Assembly (NCBI RefSeq): GCF_005886805.2
Contig: NZ_CP045429.1
Coordinates: forward strand, 1,520,501 to 1,584,500
Source: Pseudoalteromonas rubra
Lineage (GTDB): Bacteria > Pseudomonadota > Gammaproteobacteria > Enterobacterales > Alteromonadaceae
DNA: 64,000 nt
Direction of reading: 5' to 3'
The notes beneath the pieces are model-generated. The model was not told the DNA's origin, did no database searches, and worked only from the letters and a program-made list of their open reading frames with translations. This document shows, in pieces, positions 35,779 to 45,707 of this stretch (its first letter is position 1; every line of letters begins with the position of its first letter). A program made the translations under genes and the position numbers.

Positions 35779-38091
35779 ATGGTCAATGTTTCGCTAGAAG
35801 TAGCAATCAATAACGGAGTTTCGGCGAAGGGAAAAGATCAAACGGAACAAGCGGAAGAGTCAGGGTTTCTTGCCATGCTTGCTCAGGCAGAGCAAGACAG
35901 CGGTGATGAAACGTCTCAGTCTGATGGGCAAAACGCGGGCGAATTTGCCCCATTGCCTGAGGGCCTGGACCGCCGTTTAGGTCTCGATGATAGCCATTTG
36001 CCGAAAAAACAAAATACCGCGCCGGATGAACCTTTACGGCTGGATGACTCCGAGTTACCAGGCAAGGGAAGTGCGGCAGCAGGTAGTGGTGCAAACCCCA
36101 GTGATGCTGATGAGCTGCTTGCTCAAATCACTTCCTCTAACGCGCAAAGTACAGACGTTGCCCACAATTTGGCACCAGTTCCCAAAGCGCTAAAAGATTA
36201 TTTGGGTAAAGAAACGCTGGTGGTGCCACCTGAAACGAAAAAACCGCTCGACAACATTGGACCTGGACCGGTTGTACCAGCTCCTTTGGGTCAGGGGGAG
36301 TTGAGTCAGACTGACGACGCTGTGGATCCTAAGCTGCAAGAAGCGACATCTAAATCTGTCACCGCAGGCGCAAATGCGCTTCCCGATGGTAATCATCTGA
36401 AAGGCAAAATTCAGGTGGAGAGCGTGGATGAGTTAGTTATTCATAAACGGATTGATCGTGTGGGGCCTGGTATCATACAACCCAGCGATTCGTCTGGACC
36501 GGTGGCTGATGAGCTGCTTGCCAAAGGCGAAGGAAAATCTGCCAGTATCATGGAAGCGTTAAAATCTGACAATGCTGAAATAAATTTGAAAAGCAGTGAC
36601 AAAGCGCAGGTCCAGGCCAAGTCTGTGAATGCTGAGCAGCCGCTTCCGGATGCTAAACTAGCTACTACACAAGCCGCGTCTGTACAAGCGAACCCTGCAA
36701 ACGCAAACCCTGTAAATGCTCAAGAGATCTCATCGCAGCACGAACAAACACCTGAACAGGTTGCCGTGCATAAAGTGGTAACAGAAAAAGTGCCGTTCGA
36801 CGGTAAAATCGCTCAGCGCCCGGTTGATCAGGTAGGCCCGGTGATAACAGCACCTCAGGGCGACCAGAAAGAGACCAAGCTCAGTGATAAAGTTCAGAGT
36901 GAGCAGAGCGAGTTTTTGCGCAATAGTAAATCTCAGGTGTCAGTCGCCGATAATGTGACTAAAGCACAACAGCCTGTGCAGCCACCTCAGGGCGCAAATG
37001 TAAACAGCACCGCTGACTTGAAAGCCATGGTTGACACACTTACTCCGCAGCAAAAGCAAACACTTGCGGCTAATTTACAGTCACAGCTAGATAGTGAAGA
37101 GCTAAGTGATCCTGAACATCGTGCAAAAGCGGAGCAGTTGTTGCAGCAGTTGGGTGTCAAACCGACCGGGACAACGTCCGGCAAAGCTGAAGGTGTAACA
37201 GCACCAGTTGTGTCAAATGTGGAGCAGTCAGGTCAAGCTGAGCAGGCCAAAGTGTCTGATAAAGACAATAACGCTGCCAGAATAACTGATCCGATAGCGC
37301 CAGAAAAGGTTAACAAACAGGCGGCGACAGTGAGCCAGTCTGGAGCAAATAGCGTAGATCAGAAACCGCAAAGTAAAGATGCTCAACATCAGACGACTGT
37401 TACTGAGTTGCAAGAGAGTGAGCATCCGGAATTAGCCCAGCTTAAAAAAGAGGGTGGACAGTCCGAACAGCAAAATTCACAACAGCGTAGTGCTATGCCT
37501 GCACCGGTAGAAAATATCTTTAAAGCCATTCGTGGCGAGCGCATAGATGATGGACTGAAGCATGAATTTAATGAAGTGCTGGCACAGGTAGAGCAGGTTC
37601 GCCAGAATCAACAGGTTAATCAACAAAGCGCAGTAAATCAAAAAGCCATGCAAACCGACCCAGCTGTTAGTCAGGCCATCAACATTGCCCGCAATGATGC
37701 TGTGAAAGCATTGCAAGAGCGTGTGAACATGATGCTGAATATCAACAATAAAGAAGCAGAAATTCGTCTGGACCCACCCGAATTGGGCAGTATGCAGATC
37801 CGAATTCGTTCTGAAGGCGAGCAGGCTCAGGTAAACTTTGTGGTGCAAAACCAGCAAGCCAAAGAGCAGTTAGAACAGTCCATGCCCAAGCTCAGAGAGA
37901 TGCTTGCTGAGCAGGGGATCCAGCTCGGAGAAAGCAATATTCAGCAGGGGCAGGGGGGAGAGCAACAGCAACAGGAATCATCCCAAGGTCATGGAACACT
38001 TGCTAATAATGGCAGTGAAGCGCAAAATAACGGCCAACAATCAACGACTAGCAGACGGCAAAGTGATTCAGCAATAGATTACTATGCATAA
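35779..38091 (+). CDS. fliK: FliK: hook-length control protein (long form)
   Basis: A 770-residue secreted ruler that sets hook length and triggers the export specificity switch through FlhB. The C-terminal Flg_hook domain is clear (EAEIRLDPPELGSMQIRIR, then QLEQSMPKLREMLAEQGIQL) near residues 655-715. The N-terminal part is low-complexity, rich in Gln, Ala and Lys, and contains a recurring (I/V)D-x-(V/I)GP element, for example at about residues 156, 227 and 352. It is long compared with the 400-650 residues of many FliK proteins. A Gln-rich tail ends the protein. Confidence 0.92.
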   Translation: MVNVSLEVAINNGVSAKGKDQTEQAEESGFLAMLAQAEQDSGDETSQSDGQNAGEFAPLPEGLDRRLGLDDSHLPKKQNTAPDEPLRLDDSELPGKGSAAAGSGANPSDADELLAQITSSNAQSTDVAHNLAPVPKALKDYLGKETLVVPPETKKPLDNIGPGPVVPAPLGQGELSQTDDAVDPKLQEATSKSVTAGANALPDGNHLKGKIQVESVDELVIHKRIDRVGPGIIQPSDSSGPVADELLAKGEGKSASIMEALKSDNAEINLKSSDKAQVQAKSVNAEQPLPDAKLATTQAASVQANPANANPVNAQEISSQHEQTPEQVAVHKVVTEKVPFDGKIAQRPVDQVGPVITAPQGDQKETKLSDKVQSEQSEFLRNSKSQVSVADNVTKAQQPVQPPQGANVNSTADLKAMVDTLTPQQKQTLAANLQSQLDSEELSDPEHRAKAEQLLQQLGVKPTGTTSGKAEGVTAPVVSNVEQSGQAEQAKVSDKDNNAARITDPIAPEKVNKQAATVSQSGANSVDQKPQSKDAQHQTTVTELQESEHPELAQLKKEGGQSEQQNSQQRSAMPAPVENIFKAIRGERIDDGLKHEFNEVLAQVEQVRQNQQVNQQSAVNQKAMQTDPAVSQAINIARNDAVKALQERVNMMLNINNKEAEIRLDPPELGSMQIRIRSEGEQAQVNFVVQNQQAKEQLEQSMPKLREMLAEQGIQLGESNIQQGQGGEQQQQESSQGHGTLANNGSEAQNNGQQSTTSRRQSDSAIDYYA

Positions 38092-38135
38092 CAGCTGCTA
38101 TGATTAAGGTTAAAGTGATTTAAAGAAGCGCGAAT

Positions 38136-38660
38136 ATGGCAGAAGAAAGCGATTTAGAAATAGAAGAAACTGGTGGATCAAAGAAAAAGTTGATCATCAT
38201 TATTGCCGCTGTGGTTGTTGTTTTAGGCGCAGTAGCAGGCTACTTTTTATTTGCAGGGTCAGATGACGCGCCCGAATCGCTGGCAGAAGAGACGACTGAG
38301 CAGCAAGAGCAGGCATCGCAGGAAAATGCGGCGCAAACAGGCAGCGCACTGTATGTTGCCATGCCTCGTCCCTTTGTATTTAACGTACCAGGCGCCAGTC
38401 GCGACCGCATTGTACAAATCAAAGTGCAACTGTTGGTACGCGGTGACGTCAACGAAGAGGTTGCAAAGAAGCATATACCTCTGATTGAAGGGACACTGCT
38501 AAGTGTGTTTTCGACCACAACCGCTGATGAACTGAGTACCAGTGCGGGTAAAGAAACTCTGCGCCTTGGTGCACTGGACAAAGTTCAGGCTGCAATGGAA
38601 AGCGTTGAGGGCAGCAAGGTGGTCGAGCGCGTGTTATTCACCGGTTTTGTAATGCAGTAG
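38136..38660 (+). CDS. fliL: FliL: flagellar basal-body-associated protein
   Basis: A 174-residue single-pass membrane protein near the stator. A transmembrane helix at about residues 17-39 (KLIIIIAAVVVVLGAVAGYF) follows a short charged cytoplasmic end. The linker is acidic and the periplasmic domain contains ALYVAMPRPFVFNVPG, IVQIKVQLLVRG and VERVLFTGFVMQ, which are typical of FliL. It lies 9 bp before fliM. Confidence 0.94.
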   Translation: MAEESDLEIEETGGSKKKLIIIIAAVVVVLGAVAGYFLFAGSDDAPESLAEETTEQQEQASQENAAQTGSALYVAMPRPFVFNVPGASRDRIVQIKVQLLVRGDVNEEVAKKHIPLIEGTLLSVFSTTTADELSTSAGKETLRLGALDKVQAAMESVEGSKVVERVLFTGFVMQ

Positions 38661-38669
38661 GAAGAGTCA

Positions 38670-39764
38670 GTGAGCGACTTATTATCACAAGACGAAATCG
38701 ATGCCTTATTGCATGGTGTCGATGAGGTCGAAGAAGAAGAAGTCCCGGATAGTGACGATGGCGGCACCAGTAACGCCTTACAATATGACTTTTCGTCACA
38801 GGACCGTATCGTCCGTGGTCGCATGCCGACTTTGGAAATCGTTAATGAGCGATTCGCGCGGCACATGCGGATCAGTTTGTTTAACATGATGCGTCGTACT
38901 GCCGAGGTATCAATCAATGGCGTACAGATGCTCAAGTTCGGTGAGTACATTCACACGCTATTTGTTCCTACCAGTCTGAACATGGTACGTTTTCGTCCGC
39001 TCAAAGGAACAGGGTTGATCACTATGGAAGCCCGCCTGGTGTTTATCCTGGTGGATAACTTCTTTGGTGGGGATGGGCGCTACCATGCGAAAATCGAAGG
39101 GCGAGAATTTACGCCTACAGAGCGGCGGATCGTTCAGATGCTGCTCAAAATCATTTTTGAAGATTATAAAGAAGCCTGGGCACCGGTTATGGATGTGTCG
39201 TTTGAATATCTCGACTCGGAAGTGAACCCGGCGATGGCGAACATAGTCTCTCCAACAGAGGTTGTGGTGATCAGCTCATTCCATATTGAGCTGGATGGCG
39301 GGGGAGGAGACTTCCATATATCCTTGCCTTACTCAATGCTTGAACCTATTCGTGAACTGCTAGACGCGGGTGTTCAGTCTGACACTGAAGACACCGACCT
39401 GCGTTGGAGTAAGGCGCTGCGTGACGAAATTATGGATGTTGAAGTGGAGCTGTCTACACAATTACTCGAAGTAGACTTATCGCTTGACCAAATCATGCAG
39501 TTAAAAGCGGGTGATATCATTCCTGTTGAGATGCCCGAGCATATCACAGTATTTGTGGAAGAACTGCCGACCTTTAGGGCTAAAATGGGGCGTTCTCGTG
39601 ACAATGTTGCGCTGCAAATCAGTGAGAAGATTAAACGTCCAGAATCTGTGAAGTCAGAACTTCACGTGTTTACGAAGGGCGGCAAGAAGCTGGACTCGGA
39701 TGCTGAGTTGGCGGAGTTAGAAGAAGATCTGCACCTGTCTGAAGGTGTGGATTTAGATTGGTGA
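38670..39764 (+). CDS. fliM: FliM: flagellar motor switch protein
   Basis: A 364-residue C-ring protein that receives phosphorylated CheY. The N-terminal CheY-binding peptide is clear: LLSQDEIDALLHG. The central domain shows FARHMRISLFNMMRRTAEVS and FFGGDGRYHAKIEG with the conserved GG and Gly residues, and the C-terminal SpoA domain holds LKAGDIIPVEMPEHI. It uses GTG. It lies between fliL and fliN. Confidence 0.96.
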   Translation: MSDLLSQDEIDALLHGVDEVEEEEVPDSDDGGTSNALQYDFSSQDRIVRGRMPTLEIVNERFARHMRISLFNMMRRTAEVSINGVQMLKFGEYIHTLFVPTSLNMVRFRPLKGTGLITMEARLVFILVDNFFGGDGRYHAKIEGREFTPTERRIVQMLLKIIFEDYKEAWAPVMDVSFEYLDSEVNPAMANIVSPTEVVVISSFHIELDGGGGDFHISLPYSMLEPIRELLDAGVQSDTEDTDLRWSKALRDEIMDVEVELSTQLLEVDLSLDQIMQLKAGDIIPVEMPEHITVFVEELPTFRAKMGRSRDNVALQISEKIKRPESVKSELHVFTKGGKKLDSDAELAELEEDLHLSEGVDLDW

Positions 39765-39792
39765 TGAAGAAGTTAATTAAGGTAGTCAGTGC

Positions 39793-40194
39793 ATGAGTGA
39801 TGATCAAGATACAATGGACGAATGGGCGGCTGCACTCGCAGAGGCCGAGGAAGCTGACCAGGACGGTGCTGAAGCCGAAGTTGCGGAATTGGAAGAGTTG
39901 CAAGACAGCGGCGCTTCTCTGAGCGCTGATGAAAAGCGTAAGCTCGATACGATTTTAGACATCCCGGTCACCATTTCGATGGAAGTTGGGCGCTCTAAGA
40001 TCAACATACGGAACTTACTTCAGTTGAACCAGGGGTCTGTTGTTGAACTGGACCGAGTGGCCGGTGAGCCTCTGGATGTGCTGGTCAATGGCACCCTGAT
40101 TGCCCATGGCGAAGTGGTTGTTGTTAACGATAAGTTCGGTATTCGCCTGACTGACGTTATCAGCCAGGTTGAACGTATCAAAAAGCTTCGCTAA
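39793..40194 (+). CDS. fliN: FliN: flagellar motor switch protein
   Basis: A 133-residue C-ring protein. An acidic N-terminal extension of about 55 residues precedes the SpoA domain: ILDIPVTISMEVGRSKINIR, LLQLNQGSVVELDR, GEPLDVLVNGTLIAHGEVVV and KFGIRLTDV. It forms the ring base with FliM. It ends 10 bp before fliO. Confidence 0.96.
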   Translation: MSDDQDTMDEWAAALAEAEEADQDGAEAEVAELEELQDSGASLSADEKRKLDTILDIPVTISMEVGRSKINIRNLLQLNQGSVVELDRVAGEPLDVLVNGTLIAHGEVVVVNDKFGIRLTDVISQVERIKKLR

Positions 40195-40204
40195 CAGACC
40201 GCTA

Positions 40205-40576
40205 ATGAGTGCTTTGATATTCTCCAGTGTGGCTGCGGTGCAGCCACCAGGTGGGCTCAGCAGTGAGCTGTTGTCTATGGGCCTGTCTTTGGCGTTTGTG
40301 GTGGTGGCAATCATTGGACTGGCCCTGCTTGTGAAACGCTTCAATCCCAATCTCGGTAATAGCCAGGATTTTAAAGTGATCCGCAGTCTGCCGCTTGGCA
40401 GCAAAGAGCGATTACTGGTCATTGAAATAGACGATAAACAACACTTGCTTGGTGTGACACCACACAGTATTAATTATTTATATCAGTTAGAGTCGCCTTT
40501 AGAAGTGACACCCACAGCCCCATTTGCTCAAGAACTCAGCCGCTTAATGTCTGGCGCAAATAACAATAAGAAATGA
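40205..40576 (+). CDS. fliO: FliO: flagellar export-gate assembly protein
   Basis: About 123 residues from the ATG at 40205; a longer frame to 40169 would overlap fliN. It is a small membrane protein that assists FliP assembly. A hydrophobic segment near residues 24-45 ([17 protein letters not shown]) is followed by a cytoplasmic domain with [15 protein letters not shown] and [11 protein letters not shown], typical of FliO. It precedes fliP by 4 bp. Confidence 0.9.
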   Translation: MSALIFSSVAAVQPPGGLSSELLSMGLSLAFVVVAIIGLALLVKRFNPNLGNSQDFKVIRSLPLGSKERLLVIEIDDKQHLLGVTPHSINYLYQLESPLEVTPTAPFAQELSRLMSGANNNKK

Positions 40577-40580
40577 ACCT

Positions 40581-41321
40581 ATGATCCGATTTTTACTCCT
40601 TATCACAGTGTTGTGCTTTGCTCCGGGGGCGTTAGCTGACGGCATTGAGGCACTGAGTGTGACAACCAATCCGGATGGCTCTCAGGAATATTCAGTCACG
40701 CTGCAAGTGCTGGCCATAATGACAGCGCTGAGTTTTATTCCTGCTGCTGTGATTATGATGACTTCCTTTACCCGCATCATTGTGGTTTTGGCTATCCTGC
40801 GTCAGGCGATTGGCTTGCAGCAATCACCGTCTAACCAGGTATTGGTGGGAATGTCTTTGTTTCTGACCTTTTTTATTATGGCACCTATCTTTAACCAGAT
40901 TAATGACCGTGCGGTACAGCCTTATCTGAATGAAGAAATGACGTCAATTCAGGCGCTTGAGCAAGCCAAGGAACCGATCAAAGCGTTTATGTTATCGCAA
41001 ACTCGGATAAAGGATTTGGAAACATTTGCTAAAATAGCAGGCTACGATAAGCTGGACAGCCCGGAAGATACCCCGTTTGTGGTCATTATTCCGGCGTTTG
41101 TGACCAGTGAACTGCAAACCGCTTTTATCATCGGCTTTATGTTTTTCATCCCCTTCCTGATTGTGGATCTGGTGGTTGCCAGTGTACTGATGGCGATGGG
41201 TATGATGATGCTGTCACCTATGATAGTGGCCTTGCCTTTTAAGATTATGTTGTTTGTGCTGGTCGATGGCTGGTCTCTGATCATGGGTACCCTGGCTCGC
41301 AGCTTTGGCTTAGGAGTGTGA
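40581..41321 (+). CDS. fliP: FliP: flagellar export gate protein
   Basis: A 246-residue polytopic inner-membrane component of the type III gate. A cleavable-looking N-terminal segment ([16 protein letters not shown]) is followed by the conserved [19 protein letters not shown] and [19 protein letters not shown], then [19 protein letters not shown] and [20 protein letters not shown]. Length and motif order match FliP. It is 1 bp from fliQ. Confidence 0.97.
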   Translation: MIRFLLLITVLCFAPGALADGIEALSVTTNPDGSQEYSVTLQVLAIMTALSFIPAAVIMMTSFTRIIVVLAILRQAIGLQQSPSNQVLVGMSLFLTFFIMAPIFNQINDRAVQPYLNEEMTSIQALEQAKEPIKAFMLSQTRIKDLETFAKIAGYDKLDSPEDTPFVVIIPAFVTSELQTAFIIGFMFFIPFLIVDLVVASVLMAMGMMMLSPMIVALPFKIMLFVLVDGWSLIMGTLARSFGLGV

Positions 41322-41322
41322 C

Positions 41323-41592
41323 ATGGAACCAGAAGTTTTTGTCGATATTCTGAGTGATTCGCTTTTTATTGTTATTAAACTGGTGACCGCCATTGTATTG
41401 CCGGGCCTGATGATAGGTCTGGTCGTGGCGGTATTCCAGGCGGCAACCTCGATCAACGAACAAACCTTAAGCTTCCTGCCCAGACTTATCGTCACCATTG
41501 TAGCCCTGATTTTCGGTGGTCACTGGATGACTCAAGTACTGATGGATTTTTTCAACCAGTTGGTGCTTCAGATCCCAGAAATCGCAGGGTAA
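41323..41592 (+). CDS. fliQ: FliQ: flagellar export gate protein
   Basis: An 89-residue two-helix membrane protein of the export gate. The conserved LPGLMIGLVVAVFQAATSIN segment bridges the two helices and is followed by EQTLSFLPR. Length matches FliQ. It lies between fliP and fliR. Confidence 0.96.
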   Translation: MEPEVFVDILSDSLFIVIKLVTAIVLPGLMIGLVVAVFQAATSINEQTLSFLPRLIVTIVALIFGGHWMTQVLMDFFNQLVLQIPEIAG

Positions 41593-41598
41593 CGTGCC

Positions 41599-42378
41599 AT
41601 GGAGTACCCCTTCGAACTCATTATTCAGGCGCTCAGTGACTATATGTTGCCGTTTATCAGGATCAGTTCGATGATTATGATAATGGCAGGTTTAGGGGCA
41701 CAGAGTGTCCCAACCCGTATCAAGCTTGCTATGTCAGTTGTTGTGACTGTTTCGGTTGTTCCGGCTATTCCTCAGACCCAGTTCACCGACTTATTTTCTT
41801 TCGCCATGGTACTGGTGGTGATGCATGAAATTATAGTCGGGGTCTCAATCGGGTTTGCTTCTATACTGCTGCTCAATACGTTTATTGTTGCGGGTCAGAT
41901 TCTGGCAATGCAAACGGGGCTTGGTTTTGCTTCAGTGGTCGACCCGGCCAATGGTTTGAGCGTACCGGCAGTCGGTCAGTTTTATCTGATTCTGGCGACA
42001 TTGTTGTTTTTTGTTTTTAATGGCCACCTGATGATGATCAAGATGGTGGTGTATAGCTTTCAGAGCTGGCCCATTGATGGTAGCTGGTGGGTCGTTGATA
42101 ATTATTGGCAGATTGTGACCTGGGGCAGCTGGCTATTTGCCACTGCGCTGGCATTGTCGCTGGCACCACTAACCGCCATGCTACTGATAAACCTGTCATT
42201 CGGTATTATGACGCGTGCAGCACCGCAGATGAATATTTTCTCTGTGGGGTTTGCTTTTACTATGGTGTCGGGTTTGTTGATCATCTGGGCAACGATGGGG
42301 AACTTTGTGATTCAATACGAGTTTCAGTGGCTGAAAATGACAGAATTAATGTGTAACCTGATCGGGTGCACGGTGTAA
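41599..42378 (+). CDS. fliR: FliR: flagellar export gate protein
   Basis: A 259-residue polytopic membrane protein that forms the gate core with FliP and FliQ. Recognisable segments are YMLPFIRISSMIMIMAGLG, the EIIVGVSIGFASILLLNTF helix, QTGLGFASVVDPANG and LINLSFGIMTRAAPQMNIFS. Length matches. It precedes flhB by 21 bp. Confidence 0.96.
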   Translation: MEYPFELIIQALSDYMLPFIRISSMIMIMAGLGAQSVPTRIKLAMSVVVTVSVVPAIPQTQFTDLFSFAMVLVVMHEIIVGVSIGFASILLLNTFIVAGQILAMQTGLGFASVVDPANGLSVPAVGQFYLILATLLFFVFNGHLMMIKMVVYSFQSWPIDGSWWVVDNYWQIVTWGSWLFATALALSLAPLTAMLLINLSFGIMTRAAPQMNIFSVGFAFTMVSGLLIIWATMGNFVIQYEFQWLKMTELMCNLIGCTV

Positions 42379-42399
42379 TCGAGTAGCGGGAGCAAAACG

Positions 42400-43530
42400 A
42401 TGGCAGAAGATTCTGGTCAGGAACGTACAGAAGAACCCACGGATAAGAAAATTGCAGATGCCCGTAAGAAAGGGCAAGTTGCCCGCTCAAAAGAGTTGGG
42501 CACGACATTTGTACTTATATTTTCTGCTGTGTCATTGTTGCTGTACGGCCCGGACATCGCCAAGGGGCTGTACAACATGATGGGTCGAATGTTTACACTG
42601 AACCGCAATGAAACCTATGACACCACCAAAATGTTTTCTGTCTGGGGAGATGCATTTTCCGAAATTATTTTTCCGCTGAGTATGTTTGTATTGATCATTA
42701 TGGTGGCTGGGATTATTGGTAATACGCTGTTAGGTGGCTTTAATTTTAGCTGGCAAGCAGCGGCACCTAAGCCAAGTAAAATGTCCCCAATGAAAGGCAT
42801 TAAACGGATGTTTGGGCCACAGGCCGCGGTGGAGTTGGTTAAGTCGATCCTCAAGTTTGTATTGGTGGCCGGGTTTGCGATATTGCTAATTAAGGTTTTC
42901 TTTTACGAGATACTGCACCTCAGTATCGAGCAAATCCCGGGCAGCATTATGCACTCCCTGGAAATTTTGGCCTGGATGTTTCTGGCGCTGAGTTGCACCA
43001 TGATCATTATCTCGGCAATTGATGCGCCATATCAGAGTTACAATCATCATAAACAGCTCAAGATGACGCTACAAGAGGTCAAAGATGAGTATAAAAACTC
43101 GGAAGGTGATCCTCAGATTAAAGCCCGTATCCGGCGCACACAGCGTGAAATGTCGCAACGACGGATGATGCAGGAAGTGCCTGATGCCGATGTGGTGGTC
43201 ACCAACCCAACTCATTACTCTGTGGCGCTAAAATACGACACAGAAAAAGCGGGGGCGCCTATGGTGATTGCCAAAGGCGTTGATGAACTCGCCATGCAGA
43301 TCCGTAAAATTGCTAAAGGGAACGAAGTCCCCATTGTTGAATCACCTGTTTTAACCCGCTCTTTGTATCATACGACCGAAGTTGGCGACCAAATCCCACA
43401 AAAACTATTCACCGCTGTGGCCCAGGTGCTGGCCTACGTGTTTCAATTGAAAAAATTTAACAAGGGCCGTGGTAAGCGCCCGGTTGAATTAAAGAAAGAC
43501 CTGCCCATTCCAGATGAACTGAAACACTAA
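42400..43530 (+). CDS. flhB: FlhB: flagellar export switch protein
   Basis: A 376-residue membrane protein that regulates export substrate specificity. The N-terminal part opens with SGQERTEEPTDKKIADARKK, then four membrane segments. The cytoplasmic domain carries the NPTH autocleavage site in VVVTNPTHYSVALKYD near residue 268. The C-terminal domain (MVIAKGVDELAMQIRKIA) is intact. It ends the fliK-flhB run; a sigma-54 site follows before flhA. Confidence 0.97.
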   Translation: MAEDSGQERTEEPTDKKIADARKKGQVARSKELGTTFVLIFSAVSLLLYGPDIAKGLYNMMGRMFTLNRNETYDTTKMFSVWGDAFSEIIFPLSMFVLIIMVAGIIGNTLLGGFNFSWQAAAPKPSKMSPMKGIKRMFGPQAAVELVKSILKFVLVAGFAILLIKVFFYEILHLSIEQIPGSIMHSLEILAWMFLALSCTMIIISAIDAPYQSYNHHKQLKMTLQEVKDEYKNSEGDPQIKARIRRTQREMSQRRMMQEVPDADVVVTNPTHYSVALKYDTEKAGAPMVIAKGVDELAMQIRKIAKGNEVPIVESPVLTRSLYHTTEVGDQIPQKLFTAVAQVLAYVFQLKKFNKGRGKRPVELKKDLPIPDELKH

Positions 43531-43535
43531 GCTAA

Positions 43536-43552
43536 TTGGTATCAAACTTGCT
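43536..43552 (+). promoter_or_regulatory. Sigma-54 promoter of flhA operon
   Basis: TTGGTATC-AAAC-TTGCT has the GG and GC dinucleotides at canonical spacing and a good TTGCT -12 element. The GC is 40 bp before the flhA ATG. It should drive flhA-flhF-flhG-fliA and possibly the chemotaxis genes. Sigma-54 control of flhAFG is known in Vibrio. Confidence 0.85.
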
Positions 43553-43590
43553 TTAATGTAACTGCGTCAATAATTTGTGGTTTGTAAGTT

Positions 43591-45687
43591 ATGGATTTTA
43601 AAGCGGTTTTACAACAGATTAATCGAGATAAAAAAGAATATGCAAAAGGGGTCGGTACACCGGTACTGGTTCTGGCTGCATTGGGCATGGTGGTGTTACC
43701 TATGCCGCCATTTTTGCTCGATATCTTATTCTCATTCAATATCGCGCTGGCCCTGGTGGTTCTGCTGGTGACGGTTTACACCATGAAACCGCTTGAATTC
43801 GGTATGTTTCCATCAGTGCTACTGATTGCGACCATTTTGCGATTGGCGCTGAACGTTGCCAGTACCCGGGTGGTTTTGTTGGAGGGTCATAACGGCGGTG
43901 ACGCAGCCGGTAAAGTGATCGAAGCATTTGGTTCCGTTGTGATTGGCGGTAACTATGCGGTGGGTCTGGTGGTCTTCCTTATTCTAATCATCATTAACTT
44001 TGTGGTTATTACCAAAGGTGCCGGTCGTATCTCTGAAGTATCTGCACGTTTTACCCTGGATGCAATGCCGGGTAAACAGATGGCGATAGACGCAGATTTG
44101 AATGCCGGATTTATCTCAGCAGACGAAGCGAGAACACGACGTGAAGAAGTAACCCGTGAAGCCGATTTTTATGGTTCGATGGATGGTGCCAGTAAATTCG
44201 TAAAAGGGGATGCCATCGCAGGCATCGTTATCCTGGCAATTAACATCATTGGTGGGTTGTTTGTAGGTATGGTTCAGCACGACCTGACGTTTAGCAGAGC
44301 CATGGAGGTATATACCTTACTGACAATCGGAGATGGTCTGGTTGCCCAGCTTCCTTCACTGTTACTGTCAATTGGTACTGCGATTGTGGTGACGCGTCAG
44401 AATGAATCGCACAACATGGGTGAGCAAATGACGCAGCAGCTGGGCAATGAGAAATCTTTGTCTATCGCTGCGGGGATCCTGATTGTTATGGGACTCGTAC
44501 CTGGTATGCCTCATGTTGCCTTCCTCGGTCTGGGTGCCCTGATTGGATATCTGGCTTATTACTCACATCAACAAAAAATTAAAGCACAAGAACAGGAAGC
44601 TGAAGAGTCGAAAGGTGGCGCGGTTGCGTCTCAACAGCAGGAACAAAAAGAGCTAGGCTGGGATGATGTACAGCCAGTCGATGTGATTGGCCTGGAAGTG
44701 GGTTATCGCCTGATCCCGCTGGTTGATCAGTCGCAAGGTGGTGAGCTGTTAAATCGAATTAAAGGGGTGCGTAAAAAGCTATCTCAGGAACTGGGCTTTT
44801 TGGTACCGCCCGTCCACATCCGCGATAACCTGGAACTGGACCCAAATGCATATCGCATCACCTTGATGGGTGTGGGTTCTGGAGATGGTGAGCTGAAGCA
44901 TGGTGATGAGCTGGCCATCAACCCTGGTCAGGTATTTGGTCCAATTAATGGCGTGGCGACCAAAGATCCTGCGTTTGGCCTGGAAGCGGTATGGATCAAA
45001 CCAGAGCAAAAAGATGAAGCACATTCTCTGGGCTACACAGTGGTTGACGCAGCGACGGTCGTGGCGACACATATCAGTCAGCTGTTGACCAATAACGCGT
45101 CTTTACTTCTGGGGCATGAAGAGGTACAGAATCTGCTTGATATGCTGGCTAAGAGTCATCCTCGTCTGGTTGAAGGTCTGGTACCAGATATCTTGCCACT
45201 CACTACGATTGTGAAAGTACTGCAAAACTTGCTGAATGAAGGCGTTGCAATTCGTGACATGCGCTCTATTGTTCAGACCCTGGTTGAGTACGGTCCACGC
45301 AGTCAGGACCCGGATGTACTGACGGCTGCAGTGCGTATTTCACTGCGTCGATTGATCGTTCAGGATGCGGTAGGTGGGGCTGAAGAAATCCCTGTCATAA
45401 CATTGGCGCCCGAGTTGGAACAGATGTTGCATAAGTCTCTACAGAACGCAGGTGATGAGGGGGCAGGCATAGAGCCAGGCCTTGCAGAGCGGCTTCAAGG
45501 TTCATTAAGAGAAGCCCATCAAACGCAAGAAATGCTCGGCGAGCCGTCCATCTTATTAACCTCAGGTATGTTAAGAAGTGTGCTGTCAAGATTTGTAAAA
45601 CACACCATACCGGGACTGAGAGTGATGTCATATCAGGAAGTACCGGATGAGAGACAAATCAAGATAGTGAGCTCAGTTGGACAGTAG
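43591..45687 (+). CDS. flhA: FlhA: flagellar export gate protein
   Basis: A 698-residue membrane protein forming the nonameric export-gate ring. N-terminal membrane domain with eight helices contains the FHIPEP signature region (RFTLDAMPGKQMAIDADLNA). The cytoplasmic domain starts near residue 330 and includes VGYRLIPLVDQSQGG, VHIRDNLELDPNAYRI, IVQTLVEYGPRSQDPDVL and VLSRFVKHTIPGLRVMSYQE. Length is standard. Confidence 0.97.
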   Translation: MDFKAVLQQINRDKKEYAKGVGTPVLVLAALGMVVLPMPPFLLDILFSFNIALALVVLLVTVYTMKPLEFGMFPSVLLIATILRLALNVASTRVVLLEGHNGGDAAGKVIEAFGSVVIGGNYAVGLVVFLILIIINFVVITKGAGRISEVSARFTLDAMPGKQMAIDADLNAGFISADEARTRREEVTREADFYGSMDGASKFVKGDAIAGIVILAINIIGGLFVGMVQHDLTFSRAMEVYTLLTIGDGLVAQLPSLLLSIGTAIVVTRQNESHNMGEQMTQQLGNEKSLSIAAGILIVMGLVPGMPHVAFLGLGALIGYLAYYSHQQKIKAQEQEAEESKGGAVASQQQEQKELGWDDVQPVDVIGLEVGYRLIPLVDQSQGGELLNRIKGVRKKLSQELGFLVPPVHIRDNLELDPNAYRITLMGVGSGDGELKHGDELAINPGQVFGPINGVATKDPAFGLEAVWIKPEQKDEAHSLGYTVVDAATVVATHISQLLTNNASLLLGHEEVQNLLDMLAKSHPRLVEGLVPDILPLTTIVKVLQNLLNEGVAIRDMRSIVQTLVEYGPRSQDPDVLTAAVRISLRRLIVQDAVGGAEEIPVITLAPELEQMLHKSLQNAGDEGAGIEPGLAERLQGSLREAHQTQEMLGEPSILLTSGMLRSVLSRFVKHTIPGLRVMSYQEVPDERQIKIVSSVGQ

Positions 45688-45707
45688 AGGACTAGAAGGG
45701 GCTGACC

